Positions 58,176-64,000 of a DNA stretch of 64,000 nt are shown piece after piece. Source of the stretch: an uncultured Oscillospiraceae bacterium (lineage in GTDB: Bacteria > Bacillota > Clostridia > Oscillospirales > Oscillospiraceae); the NCBI GenBank assembly GCA_947626265.1, contig CANQRM010000001.1:1-64000 (forward strand), given 5' to 3'. Position 1 is the stretch's first letter, and each line of letters starts with the position of its first letter. The notes under the pieces were generated by a model. The model was not told the DNA's origin. It did not search any database and saw only the letters and a program-made list of their open reading frames with translations. The translations under genes and the position numbers were made by a program.

Positions 58176-58867
58176 TTAATTTGGGCGATAAGCACACACG
58201 CGACCTTATCAGCGACAATGTGAAGATGTCCGTTACCGGGAACACCGTCAAGGTGTCTGGTGACGTGAAGACAATCACAAAGAAATGGACGGAGTTCGAC
58301 AAGAGCGGAAACAACACCGGCCATTTTTTCCCGATGCTGCTCCCTACTGAGTGCGTCGGTCAGGAAGTCACGCTGAAAGGCCGAACGGGCAGTGACAGAA
58401 CCGTAAAGGTAGACCAGGACCGGCTACTTATAGTGCGGCTTGAGAACCTGTCCGGCACAACTCTCACAATCGAGATGGGCGGTAAAACGCTCATGGAGGT
58501 TGACTTCACTGGCGTTATCCCAACGGGTGAAAGTGCCCGCGACCCCGATAAAACCGACTTCGGGAGCTACGGTAAACTGGAGCAATTCGTCAGCGGGCTC
58601 AATATCGCCTGGACGGGTGTAAAAGGAAAAGTTACCGGTGAGCTTCTGAAATTTGCCGGAAACGAAAAGGTCAAAGAGGGCCATCACTTCCCGCTTGGCA
58701 TGAGCGCGTGGTATGCCGATGGCGTTGAAAAGATGCTGAACGGCAAGAAAGTGACAGACAAGGACATCATCGTGACTATCTCTAGCAAAGACACGCCGAT
58801 TACGGTGAAATACAACGGCCTGACGGTGATGGAACTTGATTTGTCTGCTATGACGCTCGGAAGCTGA
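58130..58867 (+). CDS. Capsid C-terminal extension / decoration module
   Basis: The frame is open from the capsid slippery site with no stop and reads LIGPDGVNIPAQSQD before LGDKHTRDLIS. A TTG at 58181 with a weak AGGA could also start a separate 228-aa protein. Two similar strand-rich units follow, each ending in a pattern like GKTLMEVDFTGV and GLTVMELDLSAM. A related unit ends the major tail protein. Fusion to the capsid by -1 shift would make a ~625-aa minor form displaying the module on the head, as known for other phages. Confidence 0.6.
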   Translation, partial: LIGPDGVNIPAQSQDLNLGDKHTRDLISDNVKMSVTGNTVKVSGDVKTITKKWTEFDKSGNNTGHFFPMLLPTECVGQEVTLKGRTGSDRTVKVDQDRLLIVRLENLSGTTLTIEMGGKTLMEVDFTGVIPTGESARDPDKTDFGSYGKLEQFVSGLNIAWTGVKGKVTGELLKFAGNEKVKEGHHFPLGMSAWYADGVEKMLNGKKVTDKDIIVTISSKDTPITVKYNGLTVMELDLSAMTLGS

Positions 58868-58881
58868 AGGGAGGGGCGGCT

Positions 58882-59184
58882 ATGGCAGCGACAGTGGAAG
58901 GTCTGCGCAAGTATCTCCGGCTTATGCCGGATAACGACGAGGAGCTGACGCTCTATCTGAACGCCGCAAAGGACAAAGCCACCGCCGCTGGCATCCCCGA
59001 ATTCAAGCACAACTCCCAATATGAAATCTTCATCTATGCCCTGGCTGCCATGCTCTATGACAACCGGGGCATGGGCTTCTCCGGGTCCTATCAGGCGACC
59101 GCCGAGGAGACTGCCAGGAAGATGATAAACGGCTTTGTGCTTGAACTCCGGTATATGCCGGAAGAGGACGGTGATGACGGGTGA
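58882..59184 (+). CDS. Head-tail connector (gp6-like)
   Basis: 100 aa. VEGLRKYLRLMPDNDEELTLYLNAAKDKA (in parts) and FIYALAAMLYDNRG are the gp6 adaptor pattern that extends the portal ring. Stop overlaps the next start. Confidence 0.8.
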   Translation: MAATVEGLRKYLRLMPDNDEELTLYLNAAKDKATAAGIPEFKHNSQYEIFIYALAAMLYDNRGMGFSGSYQATAEETARKMINGFVLELRYMPEEDGDDG

Positions 59185-59537
59185 GTAAAACGGCTAACCC
59201 CGGCGAACTCAACACCCTCGTTTCCTTCATCAAGATCGTGCGGGAGAATGACGAAGAAAGCTACTCGCAGGAGAGGAAAGTAAACGTGTTTGGAGAAAAC
59301 GCCTTGGTCCCCACAAAATGGGTCAACGCCCATGGGACCGAGGCGTTCACCGCGTTGCAACTCTCTCTGCGGGAGCCTGCGACCATCACTTGTAGGTATT
59401 CCCCCCTCATCACTGAAACGTGCCTAGTGTACCGCAAGGGCGATGATGACCCGTTCGAGATCATCAGCATCGACAACGTGGAGCAGCGGAACGAGTGGCT
59501 GGAAATCAAGGTGCAAAGGAGGGTGCCGGCACGATGA
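59181..59537 (+). CDS. Head closure / adaptor protein
   Basis: 118 aa from a GTG overlapping the previous stop. NTLVSFIKIVREND, VFGENALVPTKWVNAHGTEAF, TITCRYSPLITETC and FEIISIDN fit the phage head-tail joining family that closes the connector. Confidence 0.75.
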   Translation: MSKTANPGELNTLVSFIKIVRENDEESYSQERKVNVFGENALVPTKWVNAHGTEAFTALQLSLREPATITCRYSPLITETCLVYRKGDDDPFEIISIDNVEQRNEWLEIKVQRRVPAR

Positions 59538-59878
59538 CGGTAGATAAGCGGTTGACCGAAGCCCTAAAGCCGTTTGGGGACGACATCGCCAACGCCGTGA
59601 CCTTCAGCAAGAATAAGCGCTACTACGCCTTCAACTATACCACCCTCCCTATCGCATTCGCGGATAACGAGCCGCACTATGAGCGGTATCTGGTGCAGGT
59701 CCACTTCTTTGCCCCGCTGGCCGAGAACATAACCAAGCGGAAAAAAGAAACGAAGGCAGCCCTGTTCCGTGCTGGGTTCACTTGGCCCACGGTCGAGGAT
59801 GCCTCTGACAGCGACGGCCGCCACATCATCTTCGAGTGTGAGATTGAAGAGGGGATAAACGACGATGGCGAAGTTTGA
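59534..59878 (+). CDS. Putative tail terminator / completion protein
   Basis: 114 aa, ATGA overlap. VDKRLTEALKPFGDDIAN, ERYLVQVHFFAPLAENIT and HIIFECEIEE give the alpha/beta pattern of tail-completion proteins. The gene order (adaptor, this, gp10-like, tail tube) agrees. The exact family is not certain. Confidence 0.55.
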   Translation: MTVDKRLTEALKPFGDDIANAVTFSKNKRYYAFNYTTLPIAFADNEPHYERYLVQVHFFAPLAENITKRKKETKAALFRAGFTWPTVEDASDSDGRHIIFECEIEEGINDDGEV

Positions 59879-60287
59879 CACAGCTGATATGGAGCAGCTG
59901 CTTCTGGACATGAAGGAGATCGCCGACATGCCGGAGGGTGTCATCACCGACATGCTCCAAGCAGAGGCAGATGTTATTATCCCGGCGCAGAAGGAGACAG
60001 CCGTTTCTCTCGGTGTTGTTGACAGCGGCATTCTTGCGGCCTCCATCAAGTCCGGCAAGGTGACCCGCACAGCAGACGGCGCTACCATGAGCGTCTACCC
60101 CCAGGGGAGCCGCAAGCGTGGCAACACCACGACAAGCAACTCCGAAATCGCATTTATCAACGAGTTCGGGAAACATGGCCAGCCCCCTAGGCCGTTCATC
60201 CAGGCGGCCAACGAGAAGTACGCGGACAGGGCTGTTGACGCGGCCTTCGATGTGTACGACGAATACCTGAGATCAAGAAATCTTTGA
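59865..60287 (+). CDS. HK97 gp10-like neck protein
   Basis: 140 aa, start 13 bp inside the previous gene. ITDMLQAEADVIIPAQKE, a Gly/Ser loop (YPQGSRKRGNTTTSN), IAFINEFGKHGQPPRPFIQ are typical of HK97 gp10 proteins of the head-tail interface. Confidence 0.85.
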   Translation: MAKFDTADMEQLLLDMKEIADMPEGVITDMLQAEADVIIPAQKETAVSLGVVDSGILAASIKSGKVTRTADGATMSVYPQGSRKRGNTTTSNSEIAFINEFGKHGQPPRPFIQAANEKYADRAVDAAFDVYDEYLRSRNL

Positions 60288-60303
60288 AAAGGAGCATTTG
60301 CAA

Positions 60304-61293
60304 ATGAGATACGGTGCAAAACACGCTATGTGGGCGCCTTTCCTCGGTGATGAGCCCGAAACCGGGATGCCCAAGTATGGGCCTGCGGTGAGTCTGGGCG
60401 GCATCAACGAGAGCAACGACACCATCAACTTCGCGGAGGCGTCTGCCTATGCGGACAACGCCCAGAAGCTCAAGCTGAAGGAGTTTTCCAACGGTACGAT
60501 CGCGTCGAAGATGCTGCATCTCCTCTTCTCCATCGGCTCCCAGATTCTGGGCACCGATGCTGATGATACCGAAGGCCGGTCCTACGGTGAGGACGACAAC
60601 GCCCCCTATGGTGGGTATGGCTTCTTCTGCAGCCGCATGGACGCCAACAAAAAGCGGTACCACGAGGTGGTCTTCTATCCCAAGGTCCAGGGCTCCGTCG
60701 AGGGCTCCAACTACAAGACCAAGGAAGACCAGATCACCCTGGAGTATGACAGCCTGGCCTGGGAGATCCTCTGCCCCAACTGCGGCAAGTACAAGATCGA
60801 GAAGCGCTTCACCACCGAGGCGGCTGCCATCAATTACCTGCTCGGTCTGTTCAAAGGCACGTCCGAGGTGCCCGGGCTCGAAGGCTCTGGTATCCCCCAT
60901 GGCGAGAAGGCCGTTACCCTGTATAAGACTGGCGAAACGGCCGGCTATGACGGGAAGAAGGCTGAAGACCTCATGAATGAAGACTTCTCCCTGTCCTGGG
61001 AAGGCACGAAGGCCACCGGTACCGGCACCCTCAAAAAGGTGACCGATTGGGAGGCCCTTCCTACCAAGGACGACAAGAGCGGTCACTACTTTGCGTGCAA
61101 GCTCAGCCCCGCCTACCGTGACCGCCCCTTCGACTTCTACCGTGATGGGGAACTCGCCGGCCATGCTGACAAGGCGGGTGATGACGAGCTGTTCTGGGTG
61201 CTGAAGGCGGACGAACACAAGCATTTCGCCTTCGCGGTCGATGGAGACACTGTTGCCGAATTCGACCTCTCCGGCGCCATCATGGGCGAGTAA
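60304..61293 (+). CDS. Major tail protein with C-terminal surface module
   Basis: 329 aa. Residues 1-200 (RYGAKHAMWAPF, EVVFYPKVQGSVEGSNYKTK in part, ITLEYDSLAWEILC) are the phi13-type tail-tube subunit. The last ~90 residues (GTLKKVTDWEALPTKDDKSGHYF in part, VAEFDLSGAIMG) form a separate strand-rich unit that recalls the capsid extension repeats. Confidence 0.85.
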   Translation: MRYGAKHAMWAPFLGDEPETGMPKYGPAVSLGGINESNDTINFAEASAYADNAQKLKLKEFSNGTIASKMLHLLFSIGSQILGTDADDTEGRSYGEDDNAPYGGYGFFCSRMDANKKRYHEVVFYPKVQGSVEGSNYKTKEDQITLEYDSLAWEILCPNCGKYKIEKRFTTEAAAINYLLGLFKGTSEVPGLEGSGIPHGEKAVTLYKTGETAGYDGKKAEDLMNEDFSLSWEGTKATGTGTLKKVTDWEALPTKDDKSGHYFACKLSPAYRDRPFDFYRDGELAGHADKAGDDELFWVLKADEHKHFAFAVDGDTVAEFDLSGAIMGE

Positions 61294-61306
61294 GGAGGCG
61301 CGGAAC

Positions 61307-61696
61307 ATGATCCCTTGTGTCGGCGTGGTAATCGGCGGGAAGAAGTATTACCCGTTGATGAACAATGGGGCCATGTTTCGGCTGCAAGAGAGCTTCCCTC
61401 CCGACGTGCTTGACAAAATTTCAGAGGATGACACAAAGGCCGGCTTTAAGCTGGCCTTTGATGTCTTCTCTGTGCTGTGCGAGGAGGGGGCGGCTGCACG
61501 TCGTTACTATGGCTATGACCCCGGCCCTATCCCTGTGTGGGAGGACGCGGACGTTACTTGGCTGCCCCGGGACGTTAAAAGCCTGAAGGCCGCCATCTAT
61601 ATGGCGGTCACGCTTGGATATACAAGCGAGAGGCCGGCCACGGAGGATGAAGACATCGACCTTGAGCTGTTGGAGTTGGAAAAAAAAACAGAGTGA
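61307..61696 (+). CDS. Tail assembly chaperone, G-like form
   Basis: 129 aa, AAGGAGG 8 nt upstream. It lies between tail tube and tape measure and ends in an A-run (LELEKKTE stop), the normal place for the G/GT chaperone pair. It holds the tape measure during tail assembly. Confidence 0.75.
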   Translation: MIPCVGVVIGGKKYYPLMNNGAMFRLQESFPPDVLDKISEDDTKAGFKLAFDVFSVLCEEGAAARRYYGYDPGPIPVWEDADVTWLPRDVKSLKAAIYMAVTLGYTSERPATEDEDIDLELLELEKKTE

Positions 61697-61851
61697 ACTC
61701 CCGCAGGGTTGACTTCATCAACCTGGCTCTGATGCTCGGTATGAGCATAGTCGAGATATATCGGGACCTTACGCCAAGAGAACTGGACGACCTGATAAAA
61801 GAGCGAGAGGAGGCTCACGAAAGATGGAAGAACGAGCACGGGAAAAAATGA
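61307..61851 (+). CDS. Tail assembly chaperone, GT-like frameshift product
   Basis: Nine consecutive A (61680-61688) permit a -1 slip just before the G stop. The -1 frame then reads RVNSRRVDFINLALMLG, IVEIYRDLTPRELDDL and stops at 61851. That T-part resembles phage T domains (an acidic helix after LTPREL). The fusion is about 181 aa. A G and GT pair made by -1 shift is conserved in siphophages. Confidence 0.7.
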
Positions 61852-62183
61852 CCGGATTCTACTTCGGTGTTCCTATCGAAATCTGCGGGCAGACATATTA
61901 CATCGACCTTAACAGAACGGGCATAAAGCAGAAGATCAACGAGCTGAACGGCCAGATAGAGGAGGCCGTCAAGACTGCCAGCACCCCAAAAGGGCTGAAA
62001 GGGGTAATGGATCTCACCCGGAGATATATCAACACCATCCTGGGTGAAGGGTCCTTTGAGACCATCTTTGCCGGGCGCGAGGGCAATACGTATGACCTCG
62101 TTGCCTTCTACAACTACGTCGCGGCGGCTGTGACCGCAGAATCCAAGCGGATAGACGAGGAACGGAAGAAAGCCGCGAAGTAA
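61848..62183 (+). CDS. Tail protein of unknown function
   Basis: 111 aa; the ATG overlaps the GT stop (ATGA), an ATG at 61824 is also possible. FYFGVPIEICGQTYYIDLNR then helices (LTRRYINTILGEGSF, YNYVAAAVTAESKR). It lies just before the tape measure and may be an additional chaperone. Confidence 0.5.
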   Translation: MTGFYFGVPIEICGQTYYIDLNRTGIKQKINELNGQIEEAVKTASTPKGLKGVMDLTRRYINTILGEGSFETIFAGREGNTYDLVAFYNYVAAAVTAESKRIDEERKKAAK

Positions 62184-62207
62184 AGCTCAGCAGAGAGGAG
62201 GCGCCTT

Positions 62208-64000
62208 ATGGCGGTCCGTAAAATATCTACCAAACTCGCCATTGAAGGCGAGGCCCAGTACAGACAAGCTCTGCAAAGCATCAACAGCTCTTTGAGCACT
62301 CTGAACAGTCAGCTCAAACTGACAAAAAGCGAATTCCAGAATCAGCAGAACTCTCTCACGGCGCTCCAGGCGAAGGAAGAAGCGCTTGCCAATGTGCAAG
62401 AGGCTCTGGCCAAAAAGGTCCAGACCTGCAAAGACGCTTATGCCAATGCCAAGAGCGCCATGTCTACATATCAGAACCAGGTCGAGGCGAACAGAGCCGC
62501 CCTTGAAAAGATAAAGACGGCTTTGAGCGCCATGGACAGCGCCACCAAGACCTCCGGCCAGCAGTGGCTCAACTATAAGACCCAGATAGAGCAGGCCGAA
62601 AAGCAGTTGAAGGTGCTGGAGAACACCTCCGGCGACACCTCCGATCAGGAGGCCAAGCTGCGGCAGGAGATTGAGCAGGCCCGGTCCGCTATGGACAAGT
62701 TGGAGGCAGAGACAGGCGGCGCGGCCAAGACCGCTGGTGAACTGTTGCAACAGCAGCAGAGCCTTACCACGGAGATGGATAGGGCCGAGGCCGGGTATAA
62801 CGCCGCAGAAAAGGCCTGTGATACCTGGCAGAAGAAAGAGAACGAGGCCCAAATCGCGCTGAACAACACCAACGCGGAGCTTGAACTTACCAGGAAATAC
62901 CTTGGAGAAGCAGAGCAGGCCACGGACAATTGCGCCACTTCGATAGATGAATTCGGGAACCAGACCGAACAGGCAGAGGTGACGACGCGAGATCTCTACA
63001 CCGCCCTTATGAGTGCGGGCCTCCTCCGAGCGCTCAAAGAAGTGAAGGAGGCCTTTAGCGCGTGTGTGGAGGCCGCCGCTGGCTTCGAGGCGCAGATGTC
63101 TGTGGTCGAGGCCATCAGTGGCGCCACACAGGACGAGATGACGGCACTTTCTGCACTGGCCAAGGAGATGGGCGCCACCACCAAATTCACGGCACAAGAA
63201 GCCGGGCAGGGCCTGGAATACATGGCCATGGCCGGGTGGAAGGCCGATGAAATGTTGGATGGCCTAGCCGGTATCATGAACCTCGCGGCGGCGGCCGGCG
63301 CCGACCTCGGCGAGACATCGGATATCGTGACCGACGCCCTTACAGCGTTCGGGTTGACCGCAAAGGACAGCGCCCACTTCTCCGACGTTATGGCCCAGGC
63401 CGCGGCGAACTCCAACACCAACGTGACCATGATGGGCAACTCGTTCAAAATGGTCGCCACCACAGCGGGGTCCCTGCACTACTCCATTGATGACGTGGCC
63501 GTGGCCTTGGGCGCCATGGCCAACCAGGGCCTCAAAAGCGAGATGGCCGGTACCGCGCTGGCCACCGCGTTTACCCGGATGTCCGGGACGAACTCTAATG
63601 CTACAAAGGCCATGGAGGCCCTCGGCCTCTCCATGTTCGATGTCAACGGCAACGCGAAGGATCTGTCTGTCTTCCTCGGGGAGCTTCGTGAAGCCTTCGC
63701 CGGCATGACCGAACAGGAAAAGGTGTCGAATTTGTATATGCTGGCCGGGCAGAAAGGCATGAAGGGCCTCCAGGCCATCGTCAACACGTCCGAGGCCGAT
63801 TGGCAGAAGCTCACCCAGGCCATAGCCGGATGCTCCGGTGCGGCAGAAATAATGGCTTCAACGAAGTTGGACAACTACGCTGGCCAAGTGGTGCTGCTTG
63901 AATCGGCCTTTGACGCCCTCAAAACCGAGATAGGCAGTGTCCTCACGCCGGTCCTTCGCAATCTGGCCGAAGATGCCACGAACGCCCTTAACTGGATGAC
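62208..64000 (+). CDS. Tail tape measure protein, N-terminal part
   Basis: Starts ATG after AGAGGAGGCGCC and runs off the window with 597 codons seen. Residues 1-260 are a long coiled coil (Gln/Ala/Lys/Glu repeats). The TP901/PhageMin_Tail core follows (EVKEAFSACVEAAAGFEAQMS, LAKEMGATTKFTAQEAGQGLEYMAMAG in parts, GADLGETSDIVTDALTAFGL, ANSNTNVTMMGNSFK). It sets tail length and passes DNA out. The end is not in view. Confidence 0.93.
   Translation, partial: MAVRKISTKLAIEGEAQYRQALQSINSSLSTLNSQLKLTKSEFQNQQNSLTALQAKEEALANVQEALAKKVQTCKDAYANAKSAMSTYQNQVEANRAALEKIKTALSAMDSATKTSGQQWLNYKTQIEQAEKQLKVLENTSGDTSDQEAKLRQEIEQARSAMDKLEAETGGAAKTAGELLQQQQSLTTEMDRAEAGYNAAEKACDTWQKKENEAQIALNNTNAELELTRKYLGEAEQATDNCATSIDEFGNQTEQAEVTTRDLYTALMSAGLLRALKEVKEAFSACVEAAAGFEAQMSVVEAISGATQDEMTALSALAKEMGATTKFTAQEAGQGLEYMAMAGWKADEMLDGLAGIMNLAAAAGADLGETSDIVTDALTAFGLTAKDSAHFSDVMAQAAANSNTNVTMMGNSFKMVATTAGSLHYSIDDVAVALGAMANQGLKSEMAGTALATAFTRMSGTNSNATKAMEALGLSMFDVNGNAKDLSVFLGELREAFAGMTEQEKVSNLYMLAGQKGMKGLQAIVNTSEADWQKLTQAIAGCSGAAEIMASTKLDNYAGQVVLLESAFDALKTEIGSVLTPVLRNLAEDATNALNWM

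Larger units (their letters stand above)
21090..64000. mobile_element. Prophage, HK97-type siphovirus (left 43 kb)
   Basis: It begins at a serine integrase on the minus strand and proceeds through repressor, operators, replication genes, accessory genes, terminase, head and tail genes in normal siphovirus order, up to the tape measure, which is cut by the window edge. The left attachment site must lie near the end of the small resolvase-like gene (roughly 21.05-21.13 kb). The right end is not in view, so the core sequence cannot be defined. Lysis genes are not in view. Confidence 0.9.

Overview
The window comes from a Gram-positive, moderately high-GC anaerobe of the Clostridia, most like the Oscillospiraceae gut lineage. 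The evidence is strong AGGAGG ribosome sites, Tn1549/TnpX-type conjugative-element genes, an agr-type peptide quorum-sensing locus and an HK97-type siphophage with Clostridia-like early genes. No rRNA, housekeeping gene or CRISPR array is present; the window looks like accessory DNA from end to end.

Bases 1 to about 21.1 kb are the right-hand part of an integrative conjugative element (ICE). Left to right on + are the tail of a large helicase/methylase, a DUF3848-DUF3849 protein, a MobC-like accessory protein and a MOBP relaxase, ending in a strong terminator. A minus-strand group follows (zinc ribbon, HU, coiled-coil protein), then a cluster of five inverted repeats that could be the oriT, and a frameshifted ICE gene. 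Cargo follows. A minus-strand ABC operon (two permeases, one canonical and one degenerate ATPase, an S-layer-like surface protein, a truncated FtsX/MacB permease) lies at 5.9-11.6 kb, and a secreted peptidoglycan-binding protein and a lipoprotein at 11.6-13.5 kb. An agr-type locus in the order response regulator, kinase, AgrB, AgrD fills 14.4-17.4 kb. Two promoters, one before agrB and one before the secreted-protein operon, carry the same pair of 21-bp-spaced direct repeats at the same 29-nt distance from the -10. The regulator therefore probably activates both its own signal genes and the secreted/envelope operon. A 187-bp IS66-type MITE, an XRE regulator, a structured leader, TnpW, a TnpX-like recombinase and a small recombinase lacking its serine end the ICE.

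From about 21.1 kb to the right edge lies a prophage inserted at the end of the ICE recombinase operon. It begins with a serine integrase, a membrane protein and a CI-type repressor on -, then three operators and a rightward early operon. This operon encodes Sak4-like ATPase, PD-(D/E)XK and HNH nucleases, SSB, a replisome organizer with an internal iteron-like origin, a helicase loader, ParB-domain, ASCH and Dam proteins, a radical SAM enzyme, YopX and many small Cys-rich proteins. After a terminator at 47 kb comes a five-gene operon with a ten-helix membrane protein and two PAPS-reductase/ParB pairs (IbrA/IbrB-like). A tRNA, HNH, terminase, portal, protease, capsid, connectors, tail tube, tail chaperone and the start of the tape measure follow.

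The most unusual structure is at 25.4-26.75 kb. Four long RNA hairpins (21-24 bp closing stems, 73-90 nt loops, each with a competing local hairpin) flank a phage gene whose C-terminus has a RAMP-like glycine-rich loop. Other strong signals are a complete -1 frameshift site at the end of the capsid gene that would add a two-repeat decoration module, the twin agr promoters, and the doubled PAPS-reductase/ParB cassette.
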